From the NCBI GenBank assembly GCA_040756085.1, contig JBFMAE010000288.1, forward strand, positions 1-6,578: 6,578 bases of DNA, read 5' to 3'. The notes under the pieces are model-generated. The model was not told the DNA's origin. It saw only the letters and a list, made by a program, of their open reading frames with translations, and searched no databases. Made by a program: the position numbers and the translations under genes. Source of the DNA: JBFMAE01 sp040756085. GTDB taxonomy: Bacteria; Desulfobacterota; BSN033; UBA1163. Below are positions 1 to 5,257 of this stretch, in pieces. Each line of letters begins with the position of its first letter. Position 1 is the first letter of the stretch.

Positions 1-106
1 AAGGAGTCGAATGTTTAATTCTTCCATATTTTGTACTTCTTCAATGGAAAAGAGCCACAGGGTAACGAAAGTTTATTGAATCCGTATAAAAAGGTCAACG
101 ACATTT

Positions 107-138
107 TGAGTCATTTAGTCGTTGAGTCACTGAGTCAT
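107..138. repeat. 8-bp-period tandem repeat, TGAGTCAT-type units
   Basis: Four consecutive 8-bp units read TGAGTCAT, TTAGTCGT, TGAGTCAC and TGAGTCAT. Units 1 and 4 are identical, unit 3 differs by one base and unit 2 by two. The tract overlaps a perfect 8-bp inverted repeat: TCAACGAC at 95-102 pairs with GTCGTTGA at 118-125 around a 15-base loop. No T-run follows, so it does not look like a standard terminator. It may belong to a dispersed short-repeat family of this genome; that is inference. Confidence 0.65.
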
Positions 139-153
139 TTGGTTAAATTAGGA

Positions 154-189
154 CCCTACCCCCTATCGGTCTCCCCAGCGGGGAGAGGG
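154..189. repeat. GC-rich palindrome, REP-like
   Basis: TCTCCCC (170-176) and GGGGAGA (180-186) form a perfect 7-bp stem around the loop AGC. CCCT at 154-157 and AGGG at 186-189 add a looser outer match. An A-rich stretch follows (190-195). The composition is unlike the AT-rich surroundings and resembles extragenic REP-type palindromes. In the minus-strand direction the preceding A-run reads as a T-run upstream of the stem, which is the wrong order for a terminator. Confidence 0.5.
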
Positions 190-326
190 AAAAAAGATAA
201 TACTCTTAAACATATTTGCAAATTGCTTGCCATCGGGGTAAAAATTTGGTGGATTTTTTAACCAACCGAAATTAAAGTATTATCTAAATTCTTGGAAAAT
301 CGTCGATCTGATAAAAACAGGAGGAA

Positions 327-357
327 ATTGCCTATTTTCTCTGCGATTGCCTATTTT
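327..357. repeat. Paired 12-bp direct repeats upstream of the kdsB promoter
   Basis: ATTGCCTATTTT occurs exactly at 327-338 and again at 346-357, a 19-bp spacing or nearly two helical turns. The pair ends about 30 bp upstream of the kdsB -35 box. Same-face direct repeats in this position could bind a regulator, but this is inferred from geometry only. The second copy also overlaps the terminator-like hairpin, so the pair could be incidental. Confidence 0.4.
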
Positions 358-376
358 TATGAGCAATTCGCTTTTT
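343..376 (+). terminator. Possible rho-independent terminator of an upstream transcript
   Basis: GCGATTGC (343-350) pairs with GCAATTCGC (363-371) through eight base pairs with one bulged T at 368. The loop is about 12 bases, and TTTTT follows directly at 372-376. The stem is modest and the loop long, so the call is tentative. It sits just before the kdsB promoter, a sensible place to end a transcript from upstream. Confidence 0.35.
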
Positions 377-387
377 AGGGGTTATGA

Positions 388-416
388 TTGACAGCCTCGG
401 ATTAATTTGATTAAAT
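388..416 (+). promoter_or_regulatory. Sigma70-type promoter for kdsB
   Basis: A perfect -35 box TTGACA (388-393) is followed after exactly 17 bp by TTAAAT (411-416), which matches four of six bases of TATAAT. Predicted transcription start is near 423, leaving a leader of about 24 bases before the ATG at 447. The AT-rich context supports the call. Confidence 0.6.
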
Positions 417-434
417 AAATATTATATTCTCTTC

Positions 435-441
435 AGAAAGG
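435..441 (+). promoter_or_regulatory. Ribosome binding site of kdsB
   Basis: AGAAAGG lies five bases before the ATG at 447. It is a moderate Shine-Dalgarno match and fits the start chosen from the conserved protein N-terminus. Confidence 0.55.
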
Positions 442-446
442 TCTTT

Positions 447-1220
447 ATGAAAATCTCTGCTGTCATTCCGGCTCGATATGGTTCAACCCGCTTTGAAGGG
501 AAACCCCTCGCCGATATTCTCGGTAAACCGATGATCCAGCATGTCTATGAAAGGGTGTGCCAGTCGAAGTTGATCGAAGAGGTGATCGTCGCCACAGATG
601 ACCAGAGGATTTTAGAGGCTGTTCAACAATTCGACGGAAAAGCGTTGATGACTTCTCCGGAACATTCTACCGGATCCGACCGGGTGGCAGAGGTTGCCCG
701 CAAACTCAGGTCTGAGATCATTGTCAATGTCCAGGGGGATGAACCCCTGATCAAAGGATCCATCATCGACAAGGCCATAAGGCCTCTCATCAAGGATGAA
801 ACCCTCCCTATGTCCACTTTGATGACAAGGATTGAGGAGGTGAAGGATTGGCTCAATCCCCATATTGTAAAAGTGGTTGTGGATCAAAAAGGGTTTGCCC
901 TTTTCTTCTCCCGGTCTCCCATACCCTTTCCCAGGAATCTAAATGTGCAAAAACTCCTCTCCAGCCCTTCTGGTGAAAAAAGTATTTTCCCTCGGAGGGT
1001 ATTTAAACATATTGGTATCTATGTGTATCGTCGAAAGTTTCTCCTCCAGTTTTCCAAAATGAAGCCTACCCCCCTGGAAAAATTGGAAAAGCTGGAACAG
1101 CTCCGGGCTCTAGAAAACGGTTACAGGATTAAAGTGACGGATGTTGATTACGAACCCATCTGTGTCGATACCCCTGAGGACCTCGAGAAAGTGGTCTCTT
1201 TCCTTTCTCAATCTCATTGA
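447..1220 (+). CDS. kdsB: 3-deoxy-manno-octulosonate cytidylyltransferase (CMP-KDO synthetase)
   Basis: This cytosolic enzyme couples CTP and KDO to give CMP-KDO and pyrophosphate, the activated sugar used to build the inner core of LPS. The 257-residue product is full length for the family (usually about 250). Visible motifs are the N-terminal nucleotide-binding loop PARYGSTRFEGKPL (residues 8-21), NVQGDEP (94-100, with the family aspartate D98), FSRSPIPF (154-161), HIGIYVYR (188-195), EKLEQLRALENGYRI (214-228) and VDTPEDL (240-246, second family aspartate). The start is supported by the N-terminal motif position and AGAAAGG at 435-441. The gene has its own promoter and a gap of roughly 290 bases after it, so it may be monocistronic. 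It is the main evidence for an LPS-bearing outer membrane. No key residue appears missing. Confidence 0.97.
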   Translation: MKISAVIPARYGSTRFEGKPLADILGKPMIQHVYERVCQSKLIEEVIVATDDQRILEAVQQFDGKALMTSPEHSTGSDRVAEVARKLRSEIIVNVQGDEPLIKGSIIDKAIRPLIKDETLPMSTLMTRIEEVKDWLNPHIVKVVVDQKGFALFFSRSPIPFPRNLNVQKLLSSPSGEKSIFPRRVFKHIGIYVYRRKFLLQFSKMKPTPLEKLEKLEQLRALENGYRIKVTDVDYEPICVDTPEDLEKVVSFLSQSH

Positions 1221-1238
1221 AAACCCTTCAAAAAGAAT

Positions 1239-1260
1239 CCCTCACCCAGCCCCCCCTCCC
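1239..1260 (-). other. C-rich tract with minus-strand G-quadruplex motif
   Basis: Read on the minus strand, the tract has four G runs (3, 7, 3 and 3 bases) separated by A, CT and TGA. This satisfies the usual G3+ N1-7 quadruplex pattern. It lies 19 bases after the kdsB stop, on the template strand for + genes. The plus-strand start CCCTCACCC also resembles half of a REP-type element, so it may be a decayed repeat. Confidence 0.45.
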
Positions 1261-1419
1261 AGACATAGCAGGCAGAGCGGACTTCCCGAAGCGATATCAT
1301 TTTAACTGCCCCTTTTGACCTCATCTAATGGGGTGAGTTTATTAGAACATATACCAACTTGGAAAATATATAACTAATTGTTTTAACTATTTATTTTAAA
1401 TTTTTACCTCTTAAATCCT

Positions 1420-1442
1420 CCAAAAAATTGTCCAAAAAATGT
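1420..1442. repeat. Tandem A-tract repeat upstream of the lipoprotein promoter
   Basis: CCAAAAAATTGT (1420-1431) is followed directly by CCAAAAAATGT (1432-1442), giving two A6 tracts 12 bp apart. It lies within a very AT-rich stretch (about 1340-1500) and ends 18 bp before the -35 box at 1460. Near-helically phased A-tracts are known to bend DNA, and AT-rich DNA here can act as an UP element. A role at this promoter is inference. Confidence 0.4.
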
Positions 1443-1459
1443 AAATTCTTATGTTGATT

Positions 1460-1488
1460 TTTTCACATTTTTAATGTATAAATATAAT
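1460..1488 (+). promoter_or_regulatory. Promoter for the lipoprotein gene
   Basis: TTTTCA (1460-1465, four of six matches to TTGACA) is followed after 17 bp by a perfect TATAAT (1483-1488). The predicted start near 1495 precedes the Shine-Dalgarno at 1499. The TATAAT overlaps the TTG at 1488, which argues against using that TTG as the translation start. Confidence 0.6.
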
Positions 1489-1498
1489 TGTTAATTAA

Positions 1499-1505
1499 AA
1501 GGGGA
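1499..1505 (+). promoter_or_regulatory. Ribosome binding site that selects the TTG start at 1515
   Basis: AAGGGGA sits nine bases before the TTG at 1515. The longer frame beginning at TTG 1488 has no purine-rich site in front of it and would start inside the -10 box. Translation from 1515 also gives a compact signal peptide. Confidence 0.6.
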
Positions 1506-1514
1506 AAAAAGAAC

Positions 1515-2657
1515 TTGAAAGGGATTGTGTTTCGCTTTCCCATTTATATTCTCCTCTTCATCCTTCTCTTCGTTTTCGCTTGTTCCACTCCATCCTGGTT
1601 TCCGATTAAAAAGGGACCCCCACACAAGGCGAAAATGAAAGAATTGTTGGATAAAGAGGTGGTCATCATTGATAAGCAGGAATATGTCAAAGTCCTGAAC
1701 CCCAAAGCCTCTGAAGGAGGAAACCAACCCAAATACCTCTATGTTCCTGTGGATGAATATCTCTCAAAAAGGGAAGCCTATATCACTCCAGTCACCCAGA
1801 GAGAAGAAACCAAAAAAGAATCTCCTGCTTCTTTAACAAAACCATCGCTTGCTCAAGCAGAGAAAGAAATCTTCTTAGTATCTTCCTCAACAATCACTGT
1901 GCCGGATTTAAAGAAGAAAATATTGGTCACTCATTTCGATGATCGCACGACCACTCCCGAAGAAGTGCTGGGAGATTGGGTGGCTGAAAAACTGACCAAG
2001 GAACTCACCCAGAGGTCCATAAGAATCCTTTCTGTCGATTATCAAATGGTAAAGGAATTTCTTGAAAAAAAGGGCATTGATTTAGCAGACCTGGAAACAC
2101 CTAAGGTCCTACATATGCTGAACGAAGTCTTTGGCATCCATGCTCTGGTGGTCGGACAACTTACAGGCCCCTATGTCTTCACCACGATGACAACGAAGGA
2201 TCACGAGGAAACGGCTTCGGCCATCATCAAAATAGAGTTGAGGTTAGTGGATGCTTTCTCTGGGAAGACCCTCAAAAACCTGTCCGCCAACAATCCCGTC
2301 ATCGCTACGAAGGAAAGGGGATCCTTCTCCGAAGAGAGGGCCAAGGGGAAGGCAATCGATCTCACCCTTGCGGAACTCAGCCGCTCATTGACCCGAGAGT
2401 TAGATGGTCTGGACTGGTTCTGCCGGATTGCCAAAGTAGAGGGTGAGGAGGTCTATATCAATGCTGGAAAATTAACAGGTCTGAAGGCGGGAGATGTGAT
2501 GGAGGTTTTTCAGCCTGGAAAAATTGGGGAACGAGGAGAGGTCAAAGGCAAGATTCAGATCTCAGTCTGTTTCGGAATCGATGCCTCCATGGGCAGGATA
2601 ATAAACGGTAAAAAACCCGAGGTAGATGACATTTTAAGATTAGTAAAACGCGAATAA
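1515..2657 (+). CDS. Predicted lipoprotein with CsgG/TolB-N-like and FlgT-C-like domains
   Basis: Function is not known. From the TTG at 1515 the product has 380 residues; an in-frame TTG at 1488 would add nine. Residues 1-22 form a lipoprotein signal peptide: MKGIVFRF, a hydrophobic core, then the lipobox VFA|C with C23 as the predicted lipidated residue. S24 after the cysteine (rather than D) would suit outer-membrane sorting under the E. coli rule. A polar linker runs to about residue 130. Residues 135-290 (from KILVTHFDDRTT onward) resemble CsgG/TolB-N-type folds: a strand with an asparagine/aspartate-rich turn, a long helix, and a GIHALVVGQLTG strand. Residues 300-380 (GKLTGLKAGDVMEVFQ through GRIINGKKPEVDDILRL) look like a FlgT C-terminal beta-domain. 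Such proteins are periplasmic parts of secretion, flagellar or envelope assemblies. No such partner genes lie nearby. The gene has its own promoter. Confidence 0.75.
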   Translation: MKGIVFRFPIYILLFILLFVFACSTPSWFPIKKGPPHKAKMKELLDKEVVIIDKQEYVKVLNPKASEGGNQPKYLYVPVDEYLSKREAYITPVTQREETKKESPASLTKPSLAQAEKEIFLVSSSTITVPDLKKKILVTHFDDRTTTPEEVLGDWVAEKLTKELTQRSIRILSVDYQMVKEFLEKKGIDLADLETPKVLHMLNEVFGIHALVVGQLTGPYVFTTMTTKDHEETASAIIKIELRLVDAFSGKTLKNLSANNPVIATKERGSFSEERAKGKAIDLTLAELSRSLTRELDGLDWFCRIAKVEGEEVYINAGKLTGLKAGDVMEVFQPGKIGERGEVKGKIQISVCFGIDASMGRIINGKKPEVDDILRLVKRE

Positions 2658-2769
2658 ATCGCAATCCCGGCCATAGCTATCCCTTCTTGTCTCTGAATCG
2701 TCCGGCTAGCCATACGGGAAAACATAACACCTCTTTAGGGGGTAACCATTAGGAAGGGGGTTTCATTCT
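2658..2769. other. Short intergenic gap before carD
   Basis: Contains two 8-bp palindromes, ATAGCTAT at 2673-2680 and GGCTAGCC at 2704-2711. A weak promoter-like pair (TTGTCT at 2687-2692, CATACG at 2711-2716, 18 bp apart) is visible but not convincing. No terminator with a T-run is seen after the lipoprotein gene, so read-through into carD is possible. Confidence 0.4.
2751..2760 (+). promoter_or_regulatory. Ribosome binding site of carD
   Basis: The all-purine AGGAAGGGGG ends nine bases before the ATG at 2770. It is strong, and a similar TTAGGGGG lies just upstream at 2736-2743. Confidence 0.6.
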
Positions 2770-3252
2770 ATGTTCCAAATCGGTGACAAAGCGGTTTATC
2801 CAGGTCATGGGGTAGGAATCATCGAAGCCATTGAAACCAAACAGATCTCGGGTAAGGAACAGATCTTCTTTATTCTCCGAATCATGGACAACGGGATGAC
2901 CATCATGATCCCACGGGACAATGTGGAGGCAGCCAAGTTGAGGACAGTGATTCGAAAAATAGACGTTTCCAAGGTCATCCATATCCTGAAGGACCGGGAC
3001 GTTGCTATCGACAATCAGACATGGAATCGGAGATACCGGGAGTATATGGAAAAAATCAACACCGGGTCCATTTACGAAATTGCAGAGGTACTCCGGGATC
3101 TCCATCTTCTCAAGGCCGAGAAAGAACTCTCCTTCGGCGAGAGGAAAATTATGGATATGGCTAAGAATCTCCTGGTAAAGGAGTTGGCCGTAGCCCGAGA
3201 TGTCAAAGAGTCGGACATCCTAAGGGAGATCAAAACGATCTTTGGACCCTGA
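2770..3252 (+). CDS. carD: CarD/CdnL-family transcriptional regulator
   Basis: CarD/CdnL proteins bind the RNA polymerase beta subunit through an N-terminal Tudor-like domain and stabilise the open promoter complex by contacting DNA at the upstream edge of the bubble. This 160-residue product has the full two-domain length. The N-terminal domain shows FQIGDKAVYPGHGVG (2-16), EAIETKQISGKEQIFFILRI (19-38) and the MIPRDN motif (46-51). The helical C-terminal domain contains WNRRYREYMEKI (85-96), EIAEVLRDL (103-111) and LSFGERKIMDMAKNLLVKELA (120-140). These align well by eye with Mycobacterium CarD, including the tryptophan (W85 here) that wedges into promoter DNA. The start has a strong Shine-Dalgarno. 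The gene stands 71 bases before the PIN-TRAM gene with no terminator seen, so the two may share a transcript. It likely acts globally, not only on this locus. Confidence 0.93.
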   Translation: MFQIGDKAVYPGHGVGIIEAIETKQISGKEQIFFILRIMDNGMTIMIPRDNVEAAKLRTVIRKIDVSKVIHILKDRDVAIDNQTWNRRYREYMEKINTGSIYEIAEVLRDLHLLKAEKELSFGERKIMDMAKNLLVKELAVARDVKESDILREIKTIFGP

Positions 3253-3307
3253 GCTCCCCAATCTCCCCTCCATCTTTTCAAAAAAATATCTTTTAGTAAA
3301 TTCACAG

Positions 3308-3318
3308 AAAGGAGGTGA
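3308..3318 (+). promoter_or_regulatory. Near-perfect Shine-Dalgarno deciding the GTG 3324 start
   Basis: AAAGGAGGTGA is fully complementary to the 16S rRNA 3' end. The upstream in-frame GTG at 3315 lies inside this site and cannot use it. The next GTG at 3324 is five bases past its end, an ideal distance, so translation should begin there. Confidence 0.75.
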
Positions 3319-3323
3319 ATAGG

Positions 3324-4376
3324 GTGGGTTCATGGATTCTTCGTCTTTTATTGGTCCTTATCTGCGGCATCAGCGGTTATTTTTTGGGAACAGGAATTTC
3401 ATCTTCTCCCGGTATCGGTCTATGGGGAGTTCTTGGGGGATTCTTTCTGGCTGGACTGACCCTTCTGATAGAGGAAGGATTGAAAAAGATTCCTTTAAAA
3501 AATCTCTTGGGAAGTTTTATTGGATTGCTCCTTGGAATGATAGTCGCAAACCTCATCTCCAACGTCTTTTTCTCTTATCTTATAAACGATCAACATATCA
3601 CCCTCCCCCTCTATGGGGTGCTCTATGGGGTTTGTGGATATATTGGTCTTCGGATCGGCTTTAAAAAAGGAGAAGAAATTCACCTGGCCGGTTGGAAGCT
3701 CTTTTCTAAAAGCACTCCCCGAGGAGAGAATGAAAAGATTCTGGATACCAGTGTGATCATCGATGGCCGCATCGCTGACATCACTGAGACGGGATTTGTA
3801 GAAGGAGCCATCCTCATTCCTAAATTCGTTCTTAGCGAACTCCAGCACATTGCCGATTCTTCCGACCCCATCAAGCGGACAAGAGGGAAAAGAGGGTTAG
3901 AGATCCTCCACCGCATCCAGAAACAGATCAATATCGATGTCAGGATCGTGGATACGGATTACCCTGCTATCAAGGAGGTGGACGCAAAGCTGATCGAATT
4001 GGCCAAAGAAGTTCAGGGGAAGATCGTCACCAATGACTCCAATCTCAATAAAGTGGCAGAGCTCCAAGGGATTGAGGTTCTGAACATCAATGAACTGGCC
4101 AACTCTCTGAAACCCGTTGTCCTTCCTGGAGAGGAGATGAATGTTAAGATCCTGAAGGAAGGAAAAGAAATGGGACAGGGGGTGGCCTATCTGGACGATG
4201 GAACGATGATCGTGGTCGATAATGGAAAGAGACAGATGGGCCGGACCATCGATGTCATTGTGACCAGTGTCCTCCAGACACCTGCCGGGAGAATGATCTT
4301 TGCCCGTTTAAAAGAGGAGTCGAGCAGGGAGAACAAAGGGAGAGAATATTATTATCCTCTGGACAGTGAATTCTAA
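3324..4376 (+). CDS. Membrane-anchored PIN-TRAM domain protein (YacL-like predicted nuclease)
   Basis: The product, 350 residues from GTG 3324, has the architecture of Bacillus YacL. The N-terminal part has about four hydrophobic segments (roughly residues 4-24, 30-50, 61-87 and 93-112). A PIN domain follows at about 137-262, then a TRAM domain at about 269-330 (MNVKILKEGKEMGQGVAYLDDGTMIVV onward). PIN-domain acidic residues are visible: D141 in LDTSVIIDGR, E172 in LSELQHIAD, D220 in EVDAKLIELA and D238 in TNDSNLNK, so the metal-dependent nuclease site looks intact. TRAM is an OB-like RNA-binding domain. The likely role is a membrane-tethered ribonuclease; the substrate is unknown. Unlike VapC toxins it has no antitoxin neighbour, so a toxin role is unlikely. 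It follows carD and precedes ispD across a 149-base repeat gap. Confidence 0.9.
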   Translation: MGSWILRLLLVLICGISGYFLGTGISSSPGIGLWGVLGGFFLAGLTLLIEEGLKKIPLKNLLGSFIGLLLGMIVANLISNVFFSYLINDQHITLPLYGVLYGVCGYIGLRIGFKKGEEIHLAGWKLFSKSTPRGENEKILDTSVIIDGRIADITETGFVEGAILIPKFVLSELQHIADSSDPIKRTRGKRGLEILHRIQKQINIDVRIVDTDYPAIKEVDAKLIELAKEVQGKIVTNDSNLNKVAELQGIEVLNINELANSLKPVVLPGEEMNVKILKEGKEMGQGVAYLDDGTMIVVDNGKRQMGRTIDVIVTSVLQTPAGRMIFARLKEESSRENKGREYYYPLDSEF

Positions 4377-4508
4377 TGGAAGCTTGGAATAATGGAATGG
4401 TGGAATATTGAGTTTCAGGAGATAAAATACCTTAGTGAGATTTTATTTTTGAGATTTTATTTTATTGAATCATCCATTATTCCAGTATTCCAACATTCCA
4501 GTATTCCA
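4377..4508. repeat. Large inverted repeat made of 8-bp TGGAATNN units
   Basis: The left arm (4377-4408), starting right after the PIN-TRAM stop codon, has four 8-bp units: TGGAAGCT, TGGAATAA, TGGAATGG, TGGAATAT. The right arm (4477-4508) has four units in inverse orientation: TTATTCCA, GTATTCCA, ACATTCCA, GTATTCCA; a degenerate fifth (ATCATCCA) precedes it at 4469. By hand count, 24 of 32 arm positions pair, plus two G-U pairs in RNA. The spacer is 68 bases and AT-rich. No T-run follows the right arm, so it is not a classical terminator. It may stabilise the upstream mRNA, attenuate ispD or be a dispersed repeat element. Confidence 0.8.
4437..4464. repeat. 14-bp tandem direct repeat in the inverted-repeat spacer
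   Basis: GAGATTTTATTTTT (4437-4450) is followed at once by GAGATTTTATTTTA (4451-4464), differing only in the last base. An upstream ATAAAAT at 4422-4428 can pair with ATTTTAT at 4440-4446, giving a small AT-only hairpin. A TTGAGA at 4449-4454 resembles a -35 box, but no good -10 lies 16-18 bp downstream. Confidence 0.6.
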
Positions 4509-4525
4509 TGAAGTTTATCTATTGA

Positions 4526-5257
4526 ATGATGAAGGCCGATGCAGTCATCGTCTCCGCCGGGAAGAGTCAACGCTTCATGGGAGGGAAGAAGAAACAGTTC
4601 CACCTCCTGGCTGAGAAACCTATTCTCGCCCATACCCTTGATAAATTCGAAGCCTGTCCTCTGATCCGTTCCATCGTCCTGGTGGTTGGCCAGGAAGATA
4701 TGGATTATTGTCTGAAAGAGATCGTTGAGAAATACCGATACCGGAAGATCTCCCAGATCGTACCTGGTGGAAGACGGAGGCAGGAGTCTGTAAAAAATGG
4801 AATCGATGTCCTTCCCGGGGACGTTGATGTGGTGGTGATCCATGATGGAGTTCGACCGTTTATCACGAGAGAGATGATCGAAGAATCGATCCAATCCGCC
4901 ACACGGTTTCAGGCCGTCGTGTTTGCGATGCCGGTCAAGGAAACCATCAAAATGTCCCACCCGGACGGAACGGTTCTCAAGACCTTAGACCGCGAATCCC
5001 TCTGGCAGATTCAGACTCCGCAAGCCTTCCAGGTCAATGTGATCAAAGAAGCCTATGCGAAGGCGACAGAAGACGGGTTTGTCGGGACGGACGATGCCTC
5101 GCTCGTCGAAAGGCTGGGGGTGAAGGTCCATATTCTTCCCGGATCTTACACCAATATTAAAATTACAAACCCAGAAGACCTGTTACTGGCCAATCTCTTT
5201 CTCAAGATGAAGGCCCCTACAAAGCCAGATCAGATGGGTCGGAGAAAAGAGAGATGA
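4526..5257 (+). CDS. ispD: 2-C-methyl-D-erythritol 4-phosphate cytidylyltransferase
   Basis: IspD transfers CMP from CTP to MEP, giving CDP-methylerythritol, the third step of the MEP isoprenoid pathway in the cytosol. The 243-residue length is normal. Motifs are the nucleotide loop SAGKSQRFMGGKKKQF (10-25), PGGRRRQESV (80-89), IHDGVRPF (105-112), KETIK (138-142), LDRESLWQIQTPQAFQ (154-169), GTDDASLVE (187-195) and GSYTNIKITNPEDL (206-219). R16, K23, T140, R156 and K212 match, by eye, the catalytic and binding residues known in E. coli IspD. The start is bounded: an in-frame TGA lies at 4523-4525, and ATG 4526 or 4529 are the only plausible choices. Neither has a clear Shine-Dalgarno. The end overlaps ispF by four bases, and the two enzymes catalyse non-adjacent steps (IspE lies between). 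Confidence 0.95.
   Translation: MMKADAVIVSAGKSQRFMGGKKKQFHLLAEKPILAHTLDKFEACPLIRSIVLVVGQEDMDYCLKEIVEKYRYRKISQIVPGGRRRQESVKNGIDVLPGDVDVVVIHDGVRPFITREMIEESIQSATRFQAVVFAMPVKETIKMSHPDGTVLKTLDRESLWQIQTPQAFQVNVIKEAYAKATEDGFVGTDDASLVERLGVKVHILPGSYTNIKITNPEDLLLANLFLKMKAPTKPDQMGRRKER

Larger units (their letters stand above)
1..446. other. Intergenic region upstream of kdsB, repeat-rich, no convincing gene
   Basis: No reading frame here resembles a known protein. The frames open at the left edge close quickly (stops at 16-18, 61-63 and 77-79), so at most a few C-terminal residues of an upstream gene could be present. An AAGGAG at 1-6 precedes an ATG at 11, but the frame gives only 22 codons with no recognisable features. 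The stretch holds an 8-bp-period repeat (107-138), a hairpin (95-125), a GC-rich palindrome (170-186), paired 12-bp direct repeats (327-357), a terminator-like hairpin (343-376) and the kdsB promoter (388-416). Its repeat content and lack of coding signal suggest a spacer between transcription units. Confidence 0.7.

Noticed and set aside
11..79. 22-codon frame behind AAGGAG at 1-6
   Set aside because: The spacing is good but the peptide has no feature to support it and the window edge hides its context.
107..138. CRISPR array or AP-1/GCN4-type sites
   Set aside because: Units are 8 bp without spacers, so not CRISPR; TGAGTCA resembles a eukaryotic site only by chance in this bacterial context.
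31..261. 76-residue + frame with TTG start
   Set aside because: It runs through the 8-bp repeat and the palindrome, has no Shine-Dalgarno and no recognisable domain; repeated LSHLV residues simply translate the repeat.
1217..1231. Hairpin TTGAA / TTCAA at the kdsB stop as terminator
   Set aside because: The stem is only five AT-rich pairs and no T-run follows.
2749..3105. 118-residue minus-strand frame
   Set aside because: Antisense to the well-conserved carD; no domain seen.
3324..4376. VapC-type toxin of a toxin-antitoxin pair
   Set aside because: The PIN domain is fused to membrane helices and a TRAM domain, and no small antitoxin gene is adjacent.
4457..4960. 167-residue minus-strand frame
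   Set aside because: It is antisense to ispD and the repeat arm, low in family resemblance, and without a start signal.
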